Source: Chitinophagaceae bacterium (GTDB lineage Bacteria; Bacteroidota; Bacteroidia; Chitinophagales; Chitinophagaceae). Taken from it: a stretch of DNA of 12,955 nt. Made by a program: the position numbers and the translations under genes. The notes beneath the pieces were generated by a model. That model was not told where the DNA came from. It saw nothing but the letters and a program-made list of their open reading frames with translations, and did not search any database. The stretch covers positions 1-12,955 of the forward strand of contig JAEUVI010000511.1 in NCBI GenBank assembly GCA_016787105.1, in the 5' to 3' direction. This document shows positions 7,639 to 12,955 of this stretch, in pieces (positions within the stretch are counted from its first letter, which is position 1; every line of letters begins with the position of its first letter).

Positions 7639-8331
7639 ATGGCTAAAATAAAAAGAGAAGAAAATTTTTCATTGTATTATGCTCTATCCCCTTATACAAA
7701 AATGGCTATATGTTTGGTCGTAGGTATAGCAGCGTATTTTATTTTTCCATTAAAGAATGCAGATAATCTTTCCCGCATTATGCTGGCATGGGATGTTTTT
7801 TGCATTTGCCTGCTTTCGCTTTATTGGTTTATTTTTTATACAACGAAGCCATCTCAAATTCGTGAACTGGCGCCCAAAGAAGATCCGAGCAGGGTTATAA
7901 TATTTTTCATCACACTTATTGCCACTACTGCCAGCATGCTGGCAGTAATACTATTACTCACTGCGAACAAGCAATCTGCTGATTTGGAACTTACCCGTCT
8001 TATTGTGTCAATTGCGGGTTCGATATTTTCGTGGAGCCTTGTACACACCGCGTTTGCAGTCAGGTATGCCCACCTTTATTACGATGATGATAGAGAAAAT
8101 AAAAGCACACATGCGGGTGGGCTTGATTTTCCGAAAGAAAACAAACCTGATTTCATTGACTTCGCCTACTTTTCATTTGTATTAGGTATGACATTCCAGG
8201 TCTCAGATGTTGAAATCACTTCGAGGAGAATAAGACGCCTTGCGCTTTGGCATGGCCTTATTTCATTTGCCTACAATGTCGTTATTATCGCATTGACGAT
8301 AAATATTATTGCCAGCCTTGGCGGCAAGTAA
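7639..8331 (+). CDS. DUF1345 family inner-membrane protein
   Basis: This 230-residue protein has about six predicted membrane segments (about 21-37, 44-68, 86-107, 119-141, 174-189 and 203-227). It has the family hallmarks: SLVHTAFAVRYAHLYY (133-148), GGLDFP (160-165), then DFIDFAYFSFVLGMTFQVSD (171-190) and ITSRRIRRLALWHG. DUF1345 proteins are widespread and have no established function. It starts 28 bases after the DUF2264 gene, so read-through is likely, but the family is not tied to sugar use and its presence may be coincidental. Its stop codon is one base from the convergent YeiH-type gene. A perfect 22-base palindrome lies inside the gene at codons 96-103. Confidence 0.88.
   Translation: MAKIKREENFSLYYALSPYTKMAICLVVGIAAYFIFPLKNADNLSRIMLAWDVFCICLLSLYWFIFYTTKPSQIRELAPKEDPSRVIIFFITLIATTASMLAVILLLTANKQSADLELTRLIVSIAGSIFSWSLVHTAFAVRYAHLYYDDDRENKSTHAGGLDFPKENKPDFIDFAYFSFVLGMTFQVSDVEITSRRIRRLALWHGLISFAYNVVIIALTINIIASLGGK
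7926..7947. repeat. Perfect 22-base palindrome inside the DUF1345 gene
   Basis: The left arm TACTGCCAGCA (7926-7936) is followed directly by its exact reverse complement TGCTGGCAGTA (7937-7947), with no spacer. It encodes the membrane-segment residues T97 to V103, so it is compatible with ordinary coding. As DNA it could bind a dimeric regulator; no such regulator is in the window. Confidence 0.9.
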
Positions 8332-8332
8332 T

Positions 8333-9589
8333 TTACCGGAATAATAAATAAGCAACCAGTAGGGTGATTATAATATTAAAACCCTGGGCAATCAAAAATG
8401 CATAAAGCGGTTTCCTGCTTCCTGAGTTGAACAAGTCGCGGAAATTTGTTTCAAGACCAATACTTGTAAATGCGAGTGCAAACCATAAGCCTTGTATTGC
8501 TTTTAAGTTATCCTTTACACCGCTCACTGTTTCTGGTGAAAGAAGAAAAGAAAATATCAGTGATGAAGCAATAAATCCCAATACAAATTTTGGAAAGCGC
8601 TCCCAGATAACTTTAAGTGTTGGCTTTTCTGCATTCGGATTGTCTCCTTTTTTAGTATAAGTCCAGTAAAGAGATATTGCGAATGCTGCAATACCGAGTA
8701 GAACGTTCTGCGAAAATTTTACAATCGTACTTGTTTTTAATGCTACTTCCCCGACCAATGAACCGGAAGCAACCACTGCTCCTGTTGTATCAATCGTTCC
8801 TCCCAACCATGCTCCCGTTACTTCCTGGGAAAGGCCAAGATACTTTGCAATAACCGGCATGAATATCATCATGGGTATCGCGGTGATTAAAACCAATGAT
8901 ATTACGTAAGAAAGCTTCTTTGAATCACCTTTAATCGCACCTGCTGTTGCAATAGCAGCAGAAACACCACAGATAGATACAGCGCTTGAGAGCATCATGC
9001 TGAGTTCGCTATCTATTTTTAGCTTTTTGCAAATCCAGAAAGCAAAATACCAAACAGACAATACCACTACCAATGCCTGTATTAATCCGAGTGAACCAGC
9101 TTTGAGTATATCAGAAAAAATGACTGTTGTTCCCAGTAAAACCAAGCCGATTTTTACAAAGAGTTCTCCATTCAAAGCCGAACGAAACCATTCCGGTAGT
9201 TTAAACAAATTACCAATCAATAAACCAATAGCAAGACTGAAAATAACTGCTTCAAGGTTTAATGCTTTAGCTTGTTTGCTCCCTGCGAGTACCAACGCTA
9301 CGATAGTTAAAAGATAAATTACAGGAAAAATAGTAATGGTTTTTTGTACAGATCGCCGCGTTAACCATGATACTATTATTACAACCATATTAATATACAA
9401 AAACTGGTAAAGTATTTTCAGCAAATTGTCAGATGCGAAAATTTTTGTTGAAAGATCTGAGTTGCTGTTCCAGCTATACTGCGGTACAGGTGATGGAAAA
9501 CCCGCTACTGCGGCGATTATTATAACAAACCCTGCTACTACCACTGCCCAATCTTCGTGTATTGTTAATTGATTTTTTCCCGATGACAT
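8333..9589 (-). CDS. YeiH/UPF0324-type putative sulfate exporter
   Basis: This 418-residue polytopic membrane protein belongs to the YeiH (UPF0324, putative sulfate exporter) family. Signature stretches are AIGLLIGNLF (120-129), SSAVSICGVSAAIA (201-214), GAWLGGTIDTTGAVVASG (259-276), KFSQNVLLG (291-299) and FTSIGLETNFRDL (374-386). Internal repetition is typical of such carriers. It is longer than the approximately 350-residue E. coli form because it has an extra N-terminal region with two hydrophobic segments (about 14-31 and 58-76) separated by a polar loop. I believe such long forms occur in Bacteroidota. Transport of sulfate or another sulfur anion is a family-level prediction, not proven. 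It is transcribed toward the DUF1345 gene, with one base between stops. A candidate -7 box lies at 9693-9700. Confidence 0.88.
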   Translation of the reverse strand: MSSGKNQLTIHEDWAVVVAGFVIIIAAVAGFPSPVPQYSWNSNSDLSTKIFASDNLLKILYQFLYINMVVIIVSWLTRRSVQKTITIFPVIYLLTIVALVLAGSKQAKALNLEAVIFSLAIGLLIGNLFKLPEWFRSALNGELFVKIGLVLLGTTVIFSDILKAGSLGLIQALVVVLSVWYFAFWICKKLKIDSELSMMLSSAVSICGVSAAIATAGAIKGDSKKLSYVISLVLITAIPMMIFMPVIAKYLGLSQEVTGAWLGGTIDTTGAVVASGSLVGEVALKTSTIVKFSQNVLLGIAAFAISLYWTYTKKGDNPNAEKPTLKVIWERFPKFVLGFIASSLIFSFLLSPETVSGVKDNLKAIQGLWFALAFTSIGLETNFRDLFNSGSRKPLYAFLIAQGFNIIITLLVAYLLFR

Positions 9590-9692
9590 ACCAGAACTTT
9601 AAATAGTTAATTTATTTGGTTCGTTAGTGATATACGGCTGTTTAATATATCTTTTAGAACTTTCTTCGCCGCATGATAAGCGCTATCCGCAA

Positions 9693-9700
9693 CAAATATA
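9693..9700 (-). promoter_or_regulatory. Candidate -7 promoter box for the YeiH-type gene
   Basis: Read on the minus strand this is TATATTTG, a perfect match to the Bacteroidota TAnnTTTG box. It would leave a leader of roughly 95-100 bases. No TTG was found at the usual -33 distance. The surrounding 163-base gap (9590-9752) contains nothing else I recognise. Confidence 0.3.
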
Positions 9701-9752
9701 AATGTCTATTGATAAATGTTTGGAAAGATTGTTCAGAATAAACGAGAAGATA

Positions 9753-10382
9753 TTAATTGCCGGAATATAATAAGATAATGTATCGTGCTAACGCATACAG
9801 TCCAAACAAGAGTAGTATGATGCCGGGTATTTTTTTGATAAATGTATTGTGCTGAAACAGTACGATAACTTTTCCTGAAAAAAAGCCAACAAGGTTTAAT
9901 AATGTAAATACTCCTGCAGAAACTCCAAATAAGAAACTGTGCAACTTGAGTGGAGTAGAAAAATCAACCCAGTGCTGGCTGCGCAGGTAAGCGGTAATAG
10001 CAATCCAATAAGGCATTGCAAGAGGATTGAAAATTCCCAGTATCAACCCACGCCGAAAACCACTATCATTAAACTTTTGGAATAAGGGTGATGGATTGGA
10101 GGCGGATCTGATATTCAGAATGCCCAACAGAATCATAACAATTGCCGCAAGAAGGTGAAAATTTTTTACGACAACCGGAGAAGATGTGATAATGCTTTCA
10201 AACTTCACTGCGAGAAACGCATACACATATTCCATGACTGCTGCACCCAGGGCAAGCCGCCATATAATTTTTGTCTTACGTTCAAGCCCGAGCTGAACAG
10301 CAGTCATGTTGATAGTGCCGGGAGTAAGCGAGCCAGAGAAACTAAAAAAGAATGATAAAAGGAAGTTAGTGATAGCTGTCAT
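9753..10382 (-). CDS. LysE-family transporter
   Basis: This small membrane protein of about 209 residues has the LysE/RhtB family layout. The N-terminus is a hydrophobic helix followed by SLTPGTINMTAVQLGL, the family's PGP-type loop, then more membrane segments with FNPLAMPYWIAITAYL in the centre and a hydrophobic C-terminus. The family exports amino acids or related small molecules; the substrate cannot be read from sequence. The open frame extends to 10433, but that would overlap the upstream rhodanese gene by 50 bases and add a polar tail. The ATG at 10382, giving MTAITNFLL, follows the rhodanese stop after a single base and is the better start. This arrangement implies translational coupling. 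Pairing with a rhodanese and a YeiH-type gene hints at a sulfur-compound substrate, but that is inference. Confidence 0.85.
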   Translation of the reverse strand: MTAITNFLLSFFFSFSGSLTPGTINMTAVQLGLERKTKIIWRLALGAAVMEYVYAFLAVKFESIITSSPVVVKNFHLLAAIVMILLGILNIRSASNPSPLFQKFNDSGFRRGLILGIFNPLAMPYWIAITAYLRSQHWVDFSTPLKLHSFLFGVSAGVFTLLNLVGFFSGKVIVLFQHNTFIKKIPGIILLLFGLYALARYIILLYSGN

Positions 10383-10383
10383 A

Positions 10384-10761
10384 TCATTCCAGTGGTTTAC
10401 TGGCTGCTTTCCACGCTTCAATTCCACCATCAAGTTGTACCACTTTAGTAAAACCTTTCTTTATCAAAGCATCCGCGGCTTTATTGCTACGCACTCCTGC
10501 CAGGCAATAAACATATACCGGACTTTTTTTATCAAGACCTTTTACTTTTTCCTCAAACTGTACCTGGTCCTGCCAGTTGGCGAGTACGGCACCTTTAATA
10601 TGTCCTTCCTTGTACTCTTCAGGTCTTCTTACATCTACAAGCTGCACATCTTTTGCCTGAATTGCTTTTTCAAATTCAGCAGCATTCACAGTTGTTTTAT
10701 TTTGTGCTGATACGCAACCGGCAAAGAGAAAAAGTAAAACTGTTTTCAGGATGTGTTTCAT
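10384..10761 (-). CDS. Exported single-domain rhodanese
   Basis: This 125-residue protein is one rhodanese domain with an export signal. The signal (1-20) contains FAGC at 13-16, which could be a lipobox with Cys16 lipidated, or it may be cleaved after VSAQ. The domain shows DVRRPEEYKEGHIKGA (43-58) and the active loop YCLAGVRS with catalytic Cys86 and Arg91, followed by GFTKVVQLDGGIEAW (103-117). Such proteins transfer sulfane sulfur to cyanide or thiols, or act as persulfide carriers. Location outside the cytoplasm suggests a role in periplasmic sulfur handling. It is followed after one base by the LysE-family gene and is likely co-transcribed with it. A perfect TAnnTTTG box lies about 20 bases upstream. 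Confidence 0.93.
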   Translation of the reverse strand: MKHILKTVLLFLFAGCVSAQNKTTVNAAEFEKAIQAKDVQLVDVRRPEEYKEGHIKGAVLANWQDQVQFEEKVKGLDKKSPVYVYCLAGVRSNKAADALIKKGFTKVVQLDGGIEAWKAASKPLE

Positions 10762-10780
10762 ATGGATTGTTTTTATTTTA

Positions 10781-10788
10781 CAAAATTA
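10781..10788 (-). promoter_or_regulatory. Candidate -7 promoter box for the rhodanese-LysE pair
   Basis: The minus-strand reading is TAATTTTG, which matches TAnnTTTG and ends 19 bases before the start codon at 10761. No clear -33 TTG is seen. It lies in the 58-base gap after the crotonase gene, so the pair may have its own transcript. Confidence 0.35.
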
Positions 10789-10819
10789 CAATTTCGATTT
10801 TATCCCTCTGTGAGTTTAG

Positions 10820-11596
10820 TCACTTTCCTTTAAAAACAGGTTTGCGTTTTTCTAAAAATGCTGAAGCGCCTTCCTTTAAATCTTCTGTCGCAAAGCATTC
10901 TCCGAATTTTTTTATTTCAAAATCATAACCATTCTGTGTATGGTCGAAATTATTAACGCTTTCTATCACTGCTTTTATAGCAAGCGGGGCTTTTGATTGA
11001 ATGAGTTGGAGCGTTTCTTTTGTTTTGGGTAATAGCTCTTCTGCCGTCATTACTTTATTTACAATGCCATAGCTCATTGCTTCCTGCGCCGATAGCATGT
11101 TGCCAGTCATTATCAGCTCCATGCTCCGGTTTTTACCAACTAATTGTGTAAGCCGTTGAGTGCCGCCATAGCCGGGAATTAAACCGAGATTTACTTCCGG
11201 CTGACCAAACTTTGCATTTTCGGAAGCGTATATAAAATGACAGGAGAGTGCGAGTTCGCAACCTCCGCCCAGTGCAAATCCATTTACCGCTGCAACAATT
11301 GGTTTGGGACAATTTTCTATTTTATCAAATACCAGTTGCTGCCCACGCCGTGCCAATTCTTCGCCTTGTGCTGCATTTAATTCAAGGAACTCGCTGATAT
11401 CCGCGCCAGCTACAAATGCTTTTGCTCCTGCGCCGGTTATAATAGCTGATTTTATTTCATTATTGGAGTATACAGTATCAACCGCTGCACTTAACTCAGT
11501 TATCACGGTTTTATTAAGTGCATTCAGTTTATCTGGCCGGTTGATTGTTATAATACAGGTGCCATTTTCAATTTGCACAAGCAGGGTAGTATACAT
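10820..11596 (-). CDS. Enoyl-CoA hydratase/isomerase family protein (crotonase)
   Basis: This 258-residue protein is a full-length crotonase-family member. The oxyanion-hole motif FVAGADISEF lies at 61-70, with the second loop at GFALGGGCELALS (106-118). The two acidic residues expected for a true hydratase are present as Glu114 and Glu134 (in GQPEVNLGLIPGYGG), 20 residues apart as in the rat mitochondrial enzyme. Hydration of short-chain enoyl-CoA, for example crotonyl-CoA in beta-oxidation or butyrate/amino-acid metabolism, is the best reading. It is cytoplasmic with no signal. A stand-alone B12 mutase subunit nearby is consistent with acyl-CoA metabolism. The 189-base upstream region (11597-11785) holds a -7 box, an AT-rich palindrome and two overlapping dyads, suggesting its own promoter and regulation. 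Confidence 0.93.
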   Translation of the reverse strand: MYTTLLVQIENGTCIITINRPDKLNALNKTVITELSAAVDTVYSNNEIKSAIITGAGAKAFVAGADISEFLELNAAQGEELARRGQQLVFDKIENCPKPIVAAVNGFALGGGCELALSCHFIYASENAKFGQPEVNLGLIPGYGGTQRLTQLVGKNRSMELIMTGNMLSAQEAMSYGIVNKVMTAEELLPKTKETLQLIQSKAPLAIKAVIESVNNFDHTQNGYDFEIKKFGECFATEDLKEGASAFLEKRKPVFKGK

Positions 11597-11599
11597 GCT

Positions 11600-11623
11600 C
11601 TTTATTTTTCTTCAAAAATAAAG
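11600..11623. repeat. AT-rich perfect inverted repeat overlapping the crotonase -7 box
   Basis: The arms CTTTATTTTT (11600-11609) and AAAAATAAAG (11614-11623) pair perfectly over 10 positions around CTTC. The repeat ends 4 bases before the crotonase start codon and covers the predicted -7 box. If transcription starts near 11606 the RNA would begin inside the repeat, so a DNA-level operator is more plausible than a leader hairpin. AT-richness makes chance more likely. Confidence 0.6.
11613..11620 (-). promoter_or_regulatory. Candidate -7 promoter box for the crotonase gene
   Basis: The minus strand reads TATTTTTG, a TAnnTTTG match, 16 bases before the start codon at 11596. The -33 TTG is not evident. 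It is embedded in the 11600-11623 inverted repeat, so binding there could block initiation. Confidence 0.35.
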
Positions 11624-11726
11624 TATTCGGCAGTTTGTCGCCGATTGGTTTTTGCACGAGCTATTTAATAGTAATTGTGTAAAGCGAAAGATAAATAATC
11701 GGCATACCTGGATTTTTAAGGACGAC

Positions 11727-11752
11727 GACAATACAAAGTGATTGTCACTTTG
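11727..11752. repeat. Overlapping dyads downstream of the lipoprotein gene
   Basis: CAAAGTGA (11734-11741) and TCACTTTG (11745-11752) form a perfect 8-base-pair dyad with a TTG centre. A second dyad, GACAAT (11727-11732) with ATTGTC (11741-11746), overlaps it and is mutually exclusive with it. On the minus strand the larger dyad begins about 33 bases after the lipoprotein stop and could be a 3'-end hairpin, but no T-run follows; the T-run lies before it. An operator for a dimeric regulator is the alternative. Confidence 0.6.
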
Positions 11753-11785
11753 AAAAAAGATTAGCAGATGCGGGTCAATTAAATG

Positions 11786-12295
11786 CTATGGGTTGTTAAT
11801 CATTCGTACGGTAACATCGTTTTCAATCTTACCAGTTCCATACTTATCTGTAAATACAACATGCACATTGTATTTTTCTTCTGGTTTCATAGGAGATCCT
11901 GTGTTTACAAGGCACCTCAGGTAGTCTATTTTTTCAAACACAGCATTATCTTTAAATAAATCGGGTTCCGATAATAAAACCTTACCGTCTTTATCCGAAA
12001 TGGTGAGGGCGCAGCCTACGGACACTTTTCCTTCTTTTTCAGTAAGACCTTTTACTTTATCATTCACAATTATAAAACTTTGGCCAAGCGGAATGTCTGC
12101 ATGGTTCAGTTCTTCATCATTCATAATCATTTTTGTTCCGGATGTAGATATTCCTTTATAGGAAGTAGACATACCTGTATTCAGGTTTTTATTCACGCCT
12201 ACTTGTGCGTTGCAGGCATACAGGGCGATAGCAATGGCAGGTCCGGCCAGCAGAATGGTTATCTTCTGGTTTTTCAAAAAAGCTAGAATGTTCAT
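11786..12295 (-). CDS. Uncharacterised putative lipoprotein
   Basis: I do not recognise a family for this 169-residue protein. The N-terminus (1-27) has a charged start, a hydrophobic run from about 12 to 27, and Cys28 in LYAC, a plausible though non-standard lipobox. Two further cysteines (C95, C128) lie in the mature part and could pair. The remainder is polar with alternating hydrophobic residues, as expected for a small beta-rich exported domain; VHVVFTDKYGTGK (144-156) reads like one such strand pair. It starts 40 bases after the B12-subunit gene and is probably in the same transcript, but nothing ties it functionally to that protein. Coding is supported by length, start context and the signal. 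Confidence 0.75.
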   Translation of the reverse strand: MNILAFLKNQKITILLAGPAIAIALYACNAQVGVNKNLNTGMSTSYKGISTSGTKMIMNDEELNHADIPLGQSFIIVNDKVKGLTEKEGKVSVGCALTISDKDGKVLLSEPDLFKDNAVFEKIDYLRCLVNTGSPMKPEEKYNVHVVFTDKYGTGKIENDVTVRMINNP

Positions 12296-12335
12296 TGAAT
12301 ATTTTTTATGCTAAGGAAGGTATGTTGGTTTCAAA

Positions 12336-12755
12336 TTAAAAGCTCCTGTTTTCTTTTACCCAGTCTTTTATATAATCTGCAATAACAGCAGTAGAAGTGC
12401 CGGGCGCAAACAATTTACCTACTCCCATTTCAATGAGTTCTTTCATGTCTTCTTCAGGGATAATACCTCCGCCGGTCAGCAACACATCATCCATTTCTTT
12501 TTCTTTCATCAGCGCAATTATTTTTGGAAATACAGTCATGTGCGCCCCGCTGAGTATACTGATACCGATAGCATCCACATCTTCCTGCAAGGCGGCATTC
12601 ACAACCATTTCTGCTGTTTGCCGGAGGCCGGTATAGATTACTTCCATGCCCGCATCGCGCAGGGCAGTCGCAATAACTTTTGCGCCACGATCATGTCCGT
12701 CTAAGCCAACTTTGGCAACTAATACACGAACAGGCCTGTTTACAATATTACTCAT
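12336..12755 (-). CDS. Stand-alone cobalamin-binding subunit of an acyl-CoA mutase
   Basis: This 139-residue protein is a single B12-binding domain. The base-off/His-on motif DxHxxG is intact as D19, H21 and G24 in VGLDGHDRG; His21 should be the lower cobalt ligand. The Ser/Thr-rich GISILSGAH (64-72) and the TGGGI segment (94-98) complete the nucleotide-tail pocket. In methylmalonyl-CoA mutase this domain is fused to the C-terminus of a large chain. Separate chains of about 130-140 residues are typical of isobutyryl-CoA or 2-hydroxyisobutyryl-CoA mutases and of split methylmalonyl-CoA mutases, so the exact substrate is open. The matching large subunit is not in the window, and the partial gene upstream does not resemble one. 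A TAnnTTTG box lies 17 bases before the start. Confidence 0.92.
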   Translation of the reverse strand: MSNIVNRPVRVLVAKVGLDGHDRGAKVIATALRDAGMEVIYTGLRQTAEMVVNAALQEDVDAIGISILSGAHMTVFPKIIALMKEKEMDDVLLTGGGIIPEEDMKELIEMGVGKLFAPGTSTAVIADYIKDWVKENRSF

Positions 12756-12772
12756 GCATTGATATGATACTT

Positions 12773-12780
12773 CAAATGTA
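12773..12780 (-). promoter_or_regulatory. Candidate -7 promoter box for the B12-subunit gene
   Basis: The minus strand reads TACATTTG, matching TAnnTTTG, in the 49-base gap after the upstream gene's stop. The distance to the start codon (17 bases) is close to that seen for the crotonase and rhodanese genes. No -33 TTG was found. Confidence 0.35.
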
Positions 12781-12804
12781 ACAGAATTTTTGCAGGCGTT
12801 ATCA

Positions 12805-12955
12805 TTAACGGATAAAGCGGTGTTTTAATTCAGCCACTCCCTTTGTCGCGATAGTATTGAGTGAGTCATTGGTATTTTTCAAACTGTTGAAAAACGATAA
12901 CTTCTTTTCAGGAATATTGTGTCCGGTATCCAGAAAAGGAATCAAACAGTCTGCT
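12805..12955 (-). CDS. 3' end of an unrecognised gene, cut by the window edge
   Basis: Only the last 49 codons are inside the window. One minus-strand frame stays open from the right edge to a TAA at 12805-12807; the other two contain stops (TGA) within the first 50 bases. The visible C-terminus includes LIPFLDTGHNIPEKK and ends AELKHRFIR. I do not recognise the family, and it does not look like the C-terminus of a mutase large subunit. The stop lies 49 bases before the B12-subunit start, so the two may be linked in transcription. Confidence 0.65.
   Translation of the reverse strand, partial: ADCLIPFLDTGHNIPEKKLSFFNSLKNTNDSLNTIATKGVAELKHRFIR

Noticed and set aside
8997..9317. Plus-strand open frame opposite the YeiH-type gene
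   Set aside because: It is antisense to a strongly supported membrane-transporter gene and its translation resembles no family.
10383..10433. Upstream start at 10433 for the LysE-family gene
   Set aside because: It would overlap the rhodanese gene and add a polar segment not expected at the N-terminus of this family; the ATG at 10382 fits with a one-base gap.
1..12955. CRISPR arrays, tRNA or rRNA genes
   Set aside because: No regularly spaced identical repeats and no cloverleaf-like or rRNA-like segments were seen in any intergenic stretch.

Overview
The window looks like a chromosomal piece from a member of the Bacteroidota, most likely the Chitinophagaceae or a close relative. The evidence is AT-rich coding DNA with A-rich translation starts, TAnnTTTG-type -7 boxes in the gaps before minus-strand genes, and secreted glycosidases with short N-terminal signals ending near 'AQ'. 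Protein families also fit: a GH95-like enzyme, GH29, DUF2264, a YeiH-type exporter and a stand-alone B12 subunit. The phylum call comes from this gene style; no rRNA or other marker is present.

Layout. Positions 1-212 hold no confirmed gene but carry two diverged tandem copies of a ~70-base hairpin-bearing repeat, directly before the first gene. Positions 213-7610 (+ strand) form a glycan-processing block: a cytoplasmic UlaG-like metallo-beta-lactamase-fold hydrolase, a secreted divergent GH95-like enzyme, a secreted calcineurin-like phosphoesterase, a secreted GH29 fucosidase, an AT-rich HNH endonuclease that looks like an interloper, and a secreted DUF2264 protein. A DUF1345 membrane protein follows (7639-8331). 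No SusC/SusD pair, sugar kinase or regulator is visible, so this is either an incomplete polysaccharide-utilisation locus or one end of a larger one. The first four genes have short gaps (26-62 bases) and are probably co-transcribed.

From 8333 to the end everything is on the - strand. It contains a YeiH/UPF0324 putative sulfate exporter, a rhodanese-LysE transporter pair with a one-base gap, an enoyl-CoA hydratase, an uncharacterised lipoprotein, a stand-alone cobalamin-binding acyl-CoA mutase subunit, and the 3' end of an unrecognised gene running off the window. The two halves converge at 8331/8333 with one base between stop codons.

How they may work together (inference): the left block would trim fucosylated or otherwise L-sugar-decorated, possibly uronic-acid-containing glycan in the periplasm or at the surface. 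The rhodanese/LysE/YeiH set suggests sulfur-compound handling or export. The crotonase and B12 subunit suggest acyl-CoA metabolism. The most unusual signals are substitutions in the catalytic base machinery of the GH95-like enzyme, a perfect 22-base palindrome inside the DUF1345 gene, two overlapping dyads plus an AT-rich palindrome upstream of the crotonase gene, and the tandem repeat at the left edge. I did not find a convincing wholly new system.
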